36,099 nt of DNA from Deltaproteobacteria bacterium (GTDB lineage Bacteria > Desulfobacterota > DSM-4660 > Desulfatiglandales > HGW-15), in contig JAFGDM010000200.1 in NCBI GenBank assembly GCA_016932115.1, positions 1-36,099 on the forward strand. Reading direction: 5' to 3'. Each line of letters opens with the position of its first letter. Position 1 is the first letter of the stretch. Positions 18,855-26,488 of the stretch are shown piece after piece. A model generated the notes under the pieces. It searched no databases and was not told where the DNA came from. It saw only the letters and a list, made by a program, of their open reading frames with translations. Both the position numbers and the translations under genes were made by a program.

Positions 18855-19584
18855 GAGGCTCTATAAATCCTTTGACGGGTTCGTCGCAGTCAGTGGGGCG
18901 GAACTCACCGTAGAGCAGGGACAGTTGGTTGCCGTGATCGGACCAAACGGAGCGGGCAAGACCACCTTGTTCAATTTGATTACGGGCATGCTCAAAGCGG
19001 ACAGGGGCCGGGTGGTTTTCAACGGTGAGGATATCAGCAAACTCCCTCCCCATGAAGTCTGCAGAAAAGGTATTTCGCGTTCCTTTCAGATCGCCAACAT
19101 CTTCCACAGGCTGACGGTTTTCAAGAATGTTCAGGTGGCGGTGCTCTCACAGCAGGGAAAGAGCGGCAACCTGTTCAGGCCGGCCCACCGTATGGCGGTC
19201 CATGAGACTAACACCATTCTGGAAAGCGTGGGGCTTCTCGAAAAAGCCGACGATCTTGCAGGCTCTCTTTCACATGGAGATCATCGCATTTTGGAGATCG
19301 CCATCGCCCTTGGGAATCAGCCAAGGATGCTTATTCTGGACGAGCCGACGGCCGGAATGTCTCCGGATGAGACAGCAGCCACCATGGCCCTGATCAGGAG
19401 GCTTGCCGAATCGCAAGGGCTGACCATTCTTTTTTGTGAACACGACATGGATGTAGTTTTCAACACCGCCCAGAGCATCATGGTCATGCATTACGGCAAG
19501 ACGATCATTCAGGCCAAACCCGAAGAGGTACGAGCGAACAAGGACGTGCAGGACGCCTATCTGGGGGGAGAGGGAGATGCTTGA
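18841..19584 (+). CDS. livG: Branched-chain amino acid-type ABC ATPase LivG
   Basis: 247 residues. Walker A is GPNGAGKTT with Lys40, Walker B is MLILDEPTAGMSP, and the switch His is in FCEHDMDVVF. The signature motif is SLSHGDHR in place of the common LSGGQ, a variation in line with LivG proteins, which often have YGDQR-like forms. C-terminal AYLGG is the usual LivG ending. It overlaps livM upstream (14 nt) and livF downstream (8 nt). Confidence 0.93.
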   Translation: MLKVERLYKSFDGFVAVSGAELTVEQGQLVAVIGPNGAGKTTLFNLITGMLKADRGRVVFNGEDISKLPPHEVCRKGISRSFQIANIFHRLTVFKNVQVAVLSQQGKSGNLFRPAHRMAVHETNTILESVGLLEKADDLAGSLSHGDHRILEIAIALGNQPRMLILDEPTAGMSPDETAATMALIRRLAESQGLTILFCEHDMDVVFNTAQSIMVMHYGKTIIQAKPEEVRANKDVQDAYLGGEGDA

Positions 19585-20272
19585 GGTCCACGAGATTCAC
19601 ACCTTTTATGGGTTGAGCCACATCCTCTTCGGGGTCTCTCTCAACGTGGATGCCGGGCAGGTGGTCTGCCTTCTCGGCCGGAACGGCGCGGGAAAAACGA
19701 CCACCCTGAAAAGCATTTTGGGTATTGCTCCGCCCAAGCAGGGTAGCATACGTTTCAAGGAAGAAGACATTGCCGGCAAGGAGCCTTATGTCCTGGTCAG
19801 GAAAGGGATCGGCTACGTCCCCGACGACCGTAGGATCTTTGCGGACCTCACAGTGGGGGAGAACCTGGAGATTGCCGCAAGGAAGGCGCCTGGAAGGGAT
19901 TCCTGGAACAAAAGCAAGGTCCGCGAACTCTTTCCTCCCCTGGCAAGGCTGGAAAGTCGCAGAGGAGGGCTCCTGAGCGGAGGAGAGCAGAAAATGCTTG
20001 CCATAGCAAGGGCCCTTATGGGGAATCCGGATTTCCTCCTCCTTGATGAACCTACTGAGGGCATCGCTCCCGTGCTGGTTCGCGCTTTTGGTCAGACCAT
20101 TGCGCGGCTCAAGGAAATCGGGCTCACCGTGCTCCTGGCGGAGCAAAACATAAAGTTCACCATGAAGTTTAGCGATTTTGGCTATATTATTGATAATGGG
20201 CGAATTTGCTATCAAGGGGCGCTCAAGGAATTAATGGAGAACGAAGAGGTTCGCAGAACCTGCGGGATATGA
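19577..20272 (+). CDS. livF: Branched-chain amino acid-type ABC ATPase LivF
   Basis: 231 residues. Walker A is GRNGAGKTTTLK, the signature motif is LLSGGEQKMLAIARAL, Walker B is FLLLDEPTEGIAP, and LLAEQNIKF carries the Gln-type switch region typical of LivF (Gln replaces His). It pairs with LivG to drive transport. It is the last gene of the liv operon. A GC-rich repeat follows at once and the convergent response regulator ends 103 nt downstream. Confidence 0.93.
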   Translation: MLEVHEIHTFYGLSHILFGVSLNVDAGQVVCLLGRNGAGKTTTLKSILGIAPPKQGSIRFKEEDIAGKEPYVLVRKGIGYVPDDRRIFADLTVGENLEIAARKAPGRDSWNKSKVRELFPPLARLESRRGGLLSGGEQKMLAIARALMGNPDFLLLDEPTEGIAPVLVRAFGQTIARLKEIGLTVLLAEQNIKFTMKFSDFGYIIDNGRICYQGALKELMENEEVRRTCGI

Positions 20273-20275
20273 GGA

Positions 20276-20318
20276 CGGTGCACGGCGCAAGGCGCACGGA
20301 GCACGGAGGAACAACACG
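20276..20318 (+). repeat. GC-rich imperfect tandem repeat, family C copy C2
   Basis: Units of the form GCACGG, CGCAAGG, CGCACGG and AGCACGG follow one another directly after the livF stop. The sequence resembles C1 upstream of livJ, so the two copies bracket the liv operon. No T-run or strong hairpin is present. Confidence 0.5.
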
Positions 20319-20375
20319 GAACCTATGAATCATTTCGCGAGGTCTCCTCTCCTATCAGAGAGAACTTGAAATAGG

Positions 20376-21716
20376 CTATTTCTTTTGAGGGGGCGACTTG
20401 GCGATGAGGGTGTTGCGGTGGACTCCAAGAATCATGGCCGCTTTGGACTTGTTTCCGTCCACACTTTCAAGAACTTCATTGATGTATTGCTGTTCAAAGA
20501 GGCTCACCGCTTCTTTGAGAGGAAGGCCTCTTATTCTCGTCTTTTTGGTATTCAAGTAGGAAAGATCCTGATGTCGGATCATGGCATTTTTGCTGACTGT
20601 AAAGCATCTTTCCACGAGATTCTGGAGTTCCCTCACGTTTCCCGGCCAATCATATTCCTGTAGAAGCTGGAGCGCTCCTCCTGAAAAGAACTTTAGCGGT
20701 TTGCCTGTCCGCTTAGCGTTCAACGACAAAAAATGATTGACGAGCAAGGGAATATCTTTTATTCGCTCTCTCAAAGGGGGAAGGAAGATGGGGTAAACAT
20801 TGAGCCTGTAATAAAGGTCTTCACGAAATTTGCCTTCTTTGATTAAACTTTTAAGGTCTTTGTTGCATGATGCGACAAAACGGACGTCGATTTTGATCAC
20901 CTTGGTAGATCCTATTCTTTCGAATTCCTTTTCCTGAATGATCCTGAGGAGTTTTGCCTGCATGCTGATGTCAAGCGTATCAATGTCGTCTAAAAATACG
21001 GTTCCTTTGTCGGCCAGCTCAAGCTTCCCTGTGGTTGTGCGTGAGGCGCCTGTAAAAGCCCCTTTTTGGTGCCCGAAGAGTTCGCTTTCCATCAGGGTTT
21101 GTGGTATGGCTGCACATGGAATGACGACAAAAGGCTTATCTTGCCTGGAGCTGAGCCTGTGAATGGCTCTCGCAACCAATTCCTTGCCCGTACCGCTCTC
21201 ACCCTGAATCAGCGCAGCACCTTCGCTATCGGCTATGGTAGAAATAAAATCAAAAATCTTCTTCATTTCTTCATTTTCACCGACCATTTCCTCAAAAGGC
21301 TGAAAGCGTTCCAGTTCGGTTTTCAGAAAGGTAACTTCTTTTTGGAGGCGGTGCTTTTCCAGTGCACGGTTGATGATATTGATGACATCGTCGACCAAAA
21401 AAGGCTTGATAATATACTCGTAGGCGCCGAGTTTAATAGCGTTCACTGCGGTCTTAATCTCTTTGACTGCCGTGACCATTATAATTTCAGGACCGGGGTC
21501 GATTGTTTTTAGTTTTTGCAGAAGATCAAGGCCGTATATGTCCGGGAGAAGGATGTCAAGCAGTATGAGGTCGACGGAATTTCTGGTCAGGAGGTCGACT
21601 GCGGCCGTCCCATCTTGAGCAAGAATGACGTTAAACCGATCCTTGAGAACCATTTTGAAAGACTGTCTGATTCCCGGTTCATCATCAACAACAAGAACAG
21701 TTGACGGTTTAACCAT
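20376..21716 (-). CDS. NtrC-family sigma54-dependent response regulator
   Basis: 446 residues. The receiver domain (1-120) has the acidic pair Asp11/Asp12, phosphoacceptor Asp54 in LILLDILLPD, MVTA and IIKPF. The AAA+ domain (about 140-380) has Walker A GESGTGKE, the sigma54-contact loop GAFTGA, Walker B-like GTVFLDDID and the arginine-finger segment FREDLYYRLNVYPIFLPPLRER. The C-terminal Fis-type helix-turn-helix is GNKSKAAMILGVHRNTL. It would activate sigma54 promoters when phosphorylated, most likely by the adjacent divergent kinase. No -24/-12 promoter was found in the intergenic region, so its targets probably lie elsewhere. Confidence 0.95.
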   Translation of the reverse strand: MVKPSTVLVVDDEPGIRQSFKMVLKDRFNVILAQDGTAAVDLLTRNSVDLILLDILLPDIYGLDLLQKLKTIDPGPEIIMVTAVKEIKTAVNAIKLGAYEYIIKPFLVDDVINIINRALEKHRLQKEVTFLKTELERFQPFEEMVGENEEMKKIFDFISTIADSEGAALIQGESGTGKELVARAIHRLSSRQDKPFVVIPCAAIPQTLMESELFGHQKGAFTGASRTTTGKLELADKGTVFLDDIDTLDISMQAKLLRIIQEKEFERIGSTKVIKIDVRFVASCNKDLKSLIKEGKFREDLYYRLNVYPIFLPPLRERIKDIPLLVNHFLSLNAKRTGKPLKFFSGGALQLLQEYDWPGNVRELQNLVERCFTVSKNAMIRHQDLSYLNTKKTRIRGLPLKEAVSLFEQQYINEVLESVDGNKSKAAMILGVHRNTLIAKSPPQKK

Positions 21717-21959
21717 TCCTTTGCCTGGATGAGAAATTATGGATCTTTAAAACCCTATCTTTACACTTTTTTCTAATTTTACTAAAATGAAGAAGACATG
21801 TGTAGAGTGGCAAATCGTTGACGCAACGAACCCGCCCCCGCTTAACCGGTGGAAACAACCCGGGCACATATCAGCATATTCTTTTGTTTTAGTCAAGGGT
21901 TCGTTTAGCTCTTGATCATAATTATTACGGCTCAACCCTAACTCAACTTCCTACGGCGA

Positions 21960-23954
21960 ATGGAAAAAGAAGTCAACTGTACCAACTCAAGAGCTGTTCT
22001 CGATTACCTGAAGGAACATCTGGAAGGCGGGTATTCCCGACTTTTGTCGGACCTGGACCCTGAGATTGAAGCAACCGGCGATCCGGAAGGATTTTTGAGT
22101 GATCCTAACAATTGGATCTCCTGCACGGTCGCCTCGGAACTGTACCAAAGGGCCAGTGTCGCGCTTAATGATCCGACTGTAGCTTACAAGATTGCAAAAT
22201 TCGCGGTTGAGAAAAAATCCTATGGATATGCCCAAAGGATTATTGTTAAAGCGTTCGGTTCGGTCGAAAAAGCTCTCAAAAATCTACAAAAAATCAACGA
22301 CAAATGGAACCGCAACAAGCGGGTCGAAGTCGTCGAAATGGGCCACAACAGAGCAATTGTTAGACTCCACTGGAATCCTAATATGGGTGTATCCAAACAT
22401 CTTTGCCTTATGAATCAGGGCGCTTATACCTTTTTGCCTCTGATCTGGGGAGGGGATCCTCTTGATCTCCAGGAGGTGTGCTGTCAATTCGCCGGATCCC
22501 CCTACTGTGAATTTTTATTAACCTGGACTGGGAAGAGAAAACTTAGCACTGTTTTTCGGAGCTTTTTCTTTTCCAAATCCGTGCTCGTAGAAACGATTGA
22601 GGAGATGGAGTCGGACAAGAAGCTCATCGAGTCCAAGTACGAAGAGGTGAACTGTCTCAATCGTGAACTGGAGCGAAAGATCAAGCAACTCGAAGCCATC
22701 CAAGAGACAGGGAAAGCAATCCTCTCTGTTTTGGATTTGGACCAATTGCTCGCCGTCATCATGAATCTTCTCTCCAGTGTATGCCGAATCAGCCGGGCTA
22801 TCGTGATGCTTGTCAATGAATCCACCAAGCGGCTTGAATATCTTCACGGGCTCGGTTTTGATGAGGCTGTGCACCCATTGATCAAAGATTACAGCGTCCC
22901 TCTTCATAGGGTGAGCAATCTGCTTGTAAGGGTCACAAACACGGGACTTGCCGAGTATATTCCGGAAGTGCAAACTTCACCACTCAGAAAAGGCAATATC
23001 CTTCTTACGGAAGGCAAGCCCGCATCCGTGTTCGTGGTCCCCCTGATCACAAGGTCGAGGGTTATCGGGGTCATAGCAACCGATGCTACAGATGGAAATG
23101 GAGTGCCCGAAGAAACGCGGGAAACTCTCAAAATCTTTGCTCCACAAATCGCTATTGCCATTGAGAATGCTCGTTTATACAGAAACCTGAAAGAAAAAAT
23201 GGATGACCTCAAGCGTTCTCAAGCACTCCTCAGCAGGGCCGAAAAGTTTTCCTTCTTAGGAAACCTGGCGGCCAGAATCGCCCATGAGATCAAAAACCCT
23301 CTTACGGCGATCGGGACCTTTATCCAGCTATTGCCCTCCAAATATGAAGACGAAGAATTTAGAAAAGAATTCTACAACATTGCGGTGGAAGAAACCATGA
23401 GGGTGAATAACCTCATTACCGAACTCCTCGATCTTGTCAAAACCAGGGAAGCAAACTTCACCCGTGGAGAGCTTCAGGAGCTTATCAGCAAAATGGTCCT
23501 CCTTGTTTCGCCTCAGAGCAAAGCCAAGAACATCAGCGTTACGTGTGATTTTGATGAAGCGCTCGGGCCTGTCTGGATGGATTCGGAAAAGATGAAACAG
23601 ATCATACTGAATCTGCTGTCGAATGCCGTCGATTTTACCCCAAGAGGGGGAAAGATCGAGGTCAAAACACGAAAAGAATCCGGCGAGCATAAACCGGATG
23701 CGTTCTGCATTGAAATCAAAGACAGCGGTATGGGCATCCCTGATTCCGCATTGGACCGAATCTTTGAACCTTATTTTACAACAAAGCACAGGAGCAGCAT
23801 TCACAGCGGGACCGGTCTAGGCCTTTTCATTACCTACCAGCTTGTTCAGGATCACGGTGGAACGATCGAGGTCAAGAGTAAAATCAACGAGGGAACGATT
23901 TTTTCCCTAACCTTCCCGAATACTCCTGTACCTTCGAGTGAGTGGAAGGCATAG
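21960..23954 (+). CDS. Hybrid-input histidine kinase (V4R-like, GAF, HisKA, HATPase)
   Basis: 664 residues with no signal peptide or clear membrane segment, so a soluble sensor. Residues 1-200 form a ligand-binding-like domain ending in CCQFAGSPYCEF, a Cys pattern like the V4R domain of XylR/DmpR-type sensors. A coiled coil (about 220-250) leads to a GAF domain (about 250-400), a second short coil, then HisKA with AHEIKNPLTAIG (His442) and HATPase with NLLSNAVDF, DSGMGIP, FEPYFTTK and GTGLGLF. The kinase is complete. It is divergent from the NtrC-type regulator and 7 nt before the enolase-superfamily gene, which suggests a shared signal or pathway. The V4R match is moderate. Confidence 0.88.
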   Translation: MEKEVNCTNSRAVLDYLKEHLEGGYSRLLSDLDPEIEATGDPEGFLSDPNNWISCTVASELYQRASVALNDPTVAYKIAKFAVEKKSYGYAQRIIVKAFGSVEKALKNLQKINDKWNRNKRVEVVEMGHNRAIVRLHWNPNMGVSKHLCLMNQGAYTFLPLIWGGDPLDLQEVCCQFAGSPYCEFLLTWTGKRKLSTVFRSFFFSKSVLVETIEEMESDKKLIESKYEEVNCLNRELERKIKQLEAIQETGKAILSVLDLDQLLAVIMNLLSSVCRISRAIVMLVNESTKRLEYLHGLGFDEAVHPLIKDYSVPLHRVSNLLVRVTNTGLAEYIPEVQTSPLRKGNILLTEGKPASVFVVPLITRSRVIGVIATDATDGNGVPEETRETLKIFAPQIAIAIENARLYRNLKEKMDDLKRSQALLSRAEKFSFLGNLAARIAHEIKNPLTAIGTFIQLLPSKYEDEEFRKEFYNIAVEETMRVNNLITELLDLVKTREANFTRGELQELISKMVLLVSPQSKAKNISVTCDFDEALGPVWMDSEKMKQIILNLLSNAVDFTPRGGKIEVKTRKESGEHKPDAFCIEIKDSGMGIPDSALDRIFEPYFTTKHRSSIHSGTGLGLFITYQLVQDHGGTIEVKSKINEGTIFSLTFPNTPVPSSEWKA

Positions 23955-23961
23955 GGAGATT

Positions 23962-25113
23962 ATGAAAATCGATCAAATCAGGGTTCATCTTATTCGCCTT
24001 CCTTTTTGCCTTGATTTCTCCCATTCATGCAAGAGCGAGTCTTATTCGGATAACATTGTCGTGGAGCTCATATCGGAGGGCGGAAAGGTGACGGGATTCG
24101 GCGAAGGAGCCCCGAGAACCTATGTGACGGGGGAATCTCATGAGACCGCACCGGCGAGCATCCGGCACCTGTTGAACCCGGCCTGGTTTCCATGGGACCT
24201 TGAAGATCCTGCTGAAATATGGGCGTTTGTCGATCGCCTTCCTGATGAGAAGGAACATAACACCGCACTGTGCGCTTTAGAAACGGCCATGCTCGATGCT
24301 TTGGCGAAGACCCAACACTGTTCGGCCGGGGAATACTTTTCCTCGAAGTTCAGAACGGATGAGATTTACTATGGTGCCGTACTTCCGTTAGGAGAGAAGA
24401 AAAGGATCCGAGAATTGAGCAGCATGATACGGACTCTTGGAATCCATCGGTTAAAGGTTAAGTTGGGCGGTGATCTTGGAGAAAACCGGGGAATCCTTGA
24501 AGGGGTTCGCCAAGGATTCAACGGAGCTTGCGAGCTCAAAGCGGATGTTAATGGCGCGTGGACCTTGAAGACGGCGCTTGAGCACATTTCCCTTCTGAAA
24601 CAGCAAGGCGTTTCCATCATTGAGCAGCCAATGAAACCGGGAGATCCCGATCTGGCGGAATTCTCCGTTCAAGCACGGCGCTTCGGGTTGAAACTCATGG
24701 CTGATGAATCGGTCTGTTCTATGGGGGAAACATTGCAAATGCTTGTGGAGAGCTCCTACGACATCGTGAACGTGCGTCTGTCGAAATGCGGCGGTTTCCG
24801 GAGATCCCTGAAGATTGTCGAATTGTTGAGATCCCATAAGAAGGCCTTTCAAATAGCTTGTCAGCTTGGTGAGTCAGGGCTTCTTTCTGCGGCGGGCAGG
24901 ATGCTCAGCCTACTCTGCAAGGATGCCCTGTACCACGACGGTTCTTATGATCAATACCTCCTGAAGGAGAACATTACGAAGGAGGATGTATCTTTTGGGT
25001 ATGGAGGTAGGGCAGGGCCTCTTGGAGGCGTCGGTTTGGGGGTGACAGTGGACCCATTAAGTTTGGAGCGTCTGAAAGCTTCACCTGACGTCTTTTCAGT
25101 GTCAAGACCCTAG
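23962..25113 (+). CDS. Enolase-superfamily enzyme, muconate lactonizing (MLE) subgroup
   Basis: 383 residues from ATG 23962, which has GGGAGA 5 nt upstream. The ORF-track start at 23938 lies inside the kinase gene. The capping domain (1-125) contains GFGEGAPRTYVTGES. The barrel has the full MLE-type active site: KxK in LKVKLG, metal ligands Asp in ADVNGAW, Glu in IEQP and Asp in ADES, and the opposing Lys in LSKCGG. Members epimerise dipeptides, lactonise muconates or make o-succinylbenzoate; dipeptide epimerase or cycloisomerase are the leading options. No menaquinone or muconate genes are nearby. An MFS transporter follows after repeat A3. Confidence 0.85.
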   Translation: MKIDQIRVHLIRLPFCLDFSHSCKSESYSDNIVVELISEGGKVTGFGEGAPRTYVTGESHETAPASIRHLLNPAWFPWDLEDPAEIWAFVDRLPDEKEHNTALCALETAMLDALAKTQHCSAGEYFSSKFRTDEIYYGAVLPLGEKKRIRELSSMIRTLGIHRLKVKLGGDLGENRGILEGVRQGFNGACELKADVNGAWTLKTALEHISLLKQQGVSIIEQPMKPGDPDLAEFSVQARRFGLKLMADESVCSMGETLQMLVESSYDIVNVRLSKCGGFRRSLKIVELLRSHKKAFQIACQLGESGLLSAAGRMLSLLCKDALYHDGSYDQYLLKENITKEDVSFGYGGRAGPLGGVGLGVTVDPLSLERLKASPDVFSVSRP

Positions 25114-25134
25114 CACCGTGTCTCAAACGTTTTC

Positions 25135-25200
25135 CAGTTTTAAGAGAGACCCCCATGCTCGGGGCCGACAACGACGCACTTTAAAAAGCCGAAATGTTAC
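25135..25200 (+). repeat. Dispersed repeat family A, chimeric copy A3
   Basis: 66 nt. The left half (CAGTTTTAAGAGAGACCCCC and ATGCTCGGGGCC) is the family A sequence, 21 nt after the stop of the enolase-superfamily gene. The right hairpin arm is missing. The tail CTTTAAAAAGCCGAAATGTTAC instead matches the degenerate copy at 5463-5512, so there are at least two tail variants. Confidence 0.75.
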
Positions 25201-25228
25201 TAAAACCAACTGCTTCTGAGGGCATGGG

Positions 25229-26434
25229 ATGTCTAGAGCCTGGGCTGTTTTCATACTTGCTTCACTGACCTTTTTCCTATCACAATTCTACCGGGCTGCA
25301 AACGCGGTCATTTCACCTCAGCTTGTTGCGGATCTCTCTTTGGATACCGAAGGGTTGGGACTTCTCTCCGCTTCATTTTTTTATGCTTTTGCCGTCACAC
25401 AGATTCCCATCACCCTGCTCCTTGACCGGGTGGGCGCGAGGAAAATGATGTCCGCCTTAATGCTCGTGGGGATCGCAGGAGCGATGATTTTTTCAATGGC
25501 AAAGGACCTCAATGTGGGCATTGTGGGGCGCATCCTTATGGGAGCAGGGATGGCGTGTAATCTCATGGGGACACTCAAATTGTTGACCCTTTGGTTCGGC
25601 CCGCTACGTTTTGCCACCCTCTCGGGCATTGTGTTCGCGATAGGCTCCATGGGCAACATGGCTGCCACCTCACCTTACGTCCTGGTGGTGGAGCGCATGG
25701 GTTGGCGTCTGAGTTTTAAGGCGATCGCAATCTTGAACCTGCTGATCCTGATGGTTTTCTTCCGGGTTGTGCAGGAAAAACCGGTTTCAGCGCCTCGCAA
25801 AGGGGAAGGAATCGGTTCAGATCTTCGTTTGTTGCTCAGGCGAAAGAATTTTTGGATCATCTCGGCGGCAACAATGGTAAACTATGGAGTATTTGCCGCC
25901 TTCCAAACCCTTTGGGCCGGGCCCTTTCTCATTGAAGCCATAGGATTATCGCCTCTATACGCAGGGAACCTGATTTTTCTCATCAATCTCGCCTCGATTG
26001 TCGGGAGTCCAATATGGGGCTACCTCTCGGATCGCCTTAAAACGCGGAAATGGATTATTTTCGGAGGCCAGTTGATGCTGGCTCTAGTTACCTTCATGAT
26101 GGTCGGGGTGAGGCCACGAACGGGGGTCGGGGTGTTGGCGATGCTTTTCTTCGGTTTTGGCTTTTTCAGGGTGACCGGTTCTTTAATGTACGCGCAGATC
26201 AAGGAAAGTATGCCCGTTCGCATGGCGGGAACGGCTATGACGGGGATCAACTTTTTCACCATGCTGGGACCTGCGATTTTTTTGCAGGGATTAGGCACAT
26301 TGATGCAGACTTATTACCCGGCTGCATCAAGGGGACAGGAAGCTTTTGCCGTCGCTTTTTTCCTATGTGCGGCTCTTATTGCAGGGATATCGATTGTGTA
26401 CTTATTTACGGATGATACTATATCGGTGAAATGA
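25229..26434 (+). CDS. MFS transporter
   Basis: 401 residues with about twelve hydrophobic segments arranged as 6+6 and a central polar loop (KPVSAPRKGEGIGS). The first segment, FILASLTFFLSQFYRAANAVISPQL, and the loop motif LLDRVGARKMM after helix 2 are typical of the major facilitator superfamily, as is YLSDRLKTRKW after helix 8. It is an inner-membrane secondary carrier; the substrate is unknown. It follows the kinase and enolase-superfamily genes in the same direction, so it may import the substrate or export the product of that enzyme. It is convergent with the TRAP permease. Confidence 0.85.
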   Translation: MSRAWAVFILASLTFFLSQFYRAANAVISPQLVADLSLDTEGLGLLSASFFYAFAVTQIPITLLLDRVGARKMMSALMLVGIAGAMIFSMAKDLNVGIVGRILMGAGMACNLMGTLKLLTLWFGPLRFATLSGIVFAIGSMGNMAATSPYVLVVERMGWRLSFKAIAILNLLILMVFFRVVQEKPVSAPRKGEGIGSDLRLLLRRKNFWIISAATMVNYGVFAAFQTLWAGPFLIEAIGLSPLYAGNLIFLINLASIVGSPIWGYLSDRLKTRKWIIFGGQLMLALVTFMMVGVRPRTGVGVLAMLFFGFGFFRVTGSLMYAQIKESMPVRMAGTAMTGINFFTMLGPAIFLQGLGTLMQTYYPAASRGQEAFAVAFFLCAALIAGISIVYLFTDDTISVK

Positions 26435-26488
26435 TTTTGCACTGGATAACGAGTAAAAGCTACCAAGATTGTCGCTTCACGCATAGGC

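Noticed and set aside
20368-20382. Terminator GAAATA-GGC-TATTTC between livF and the regulator
   Set aside because: The stem is only 6 weak A-T-rich pairs and overlaps the regulator's stop; too weak to call.
21717-21959. Sigma54 (-24/-12) promoter between regulator and kinase
   Set aside because: A TGGCA at about 21809 lacks GC at the required spacing of GG-N10-GC.
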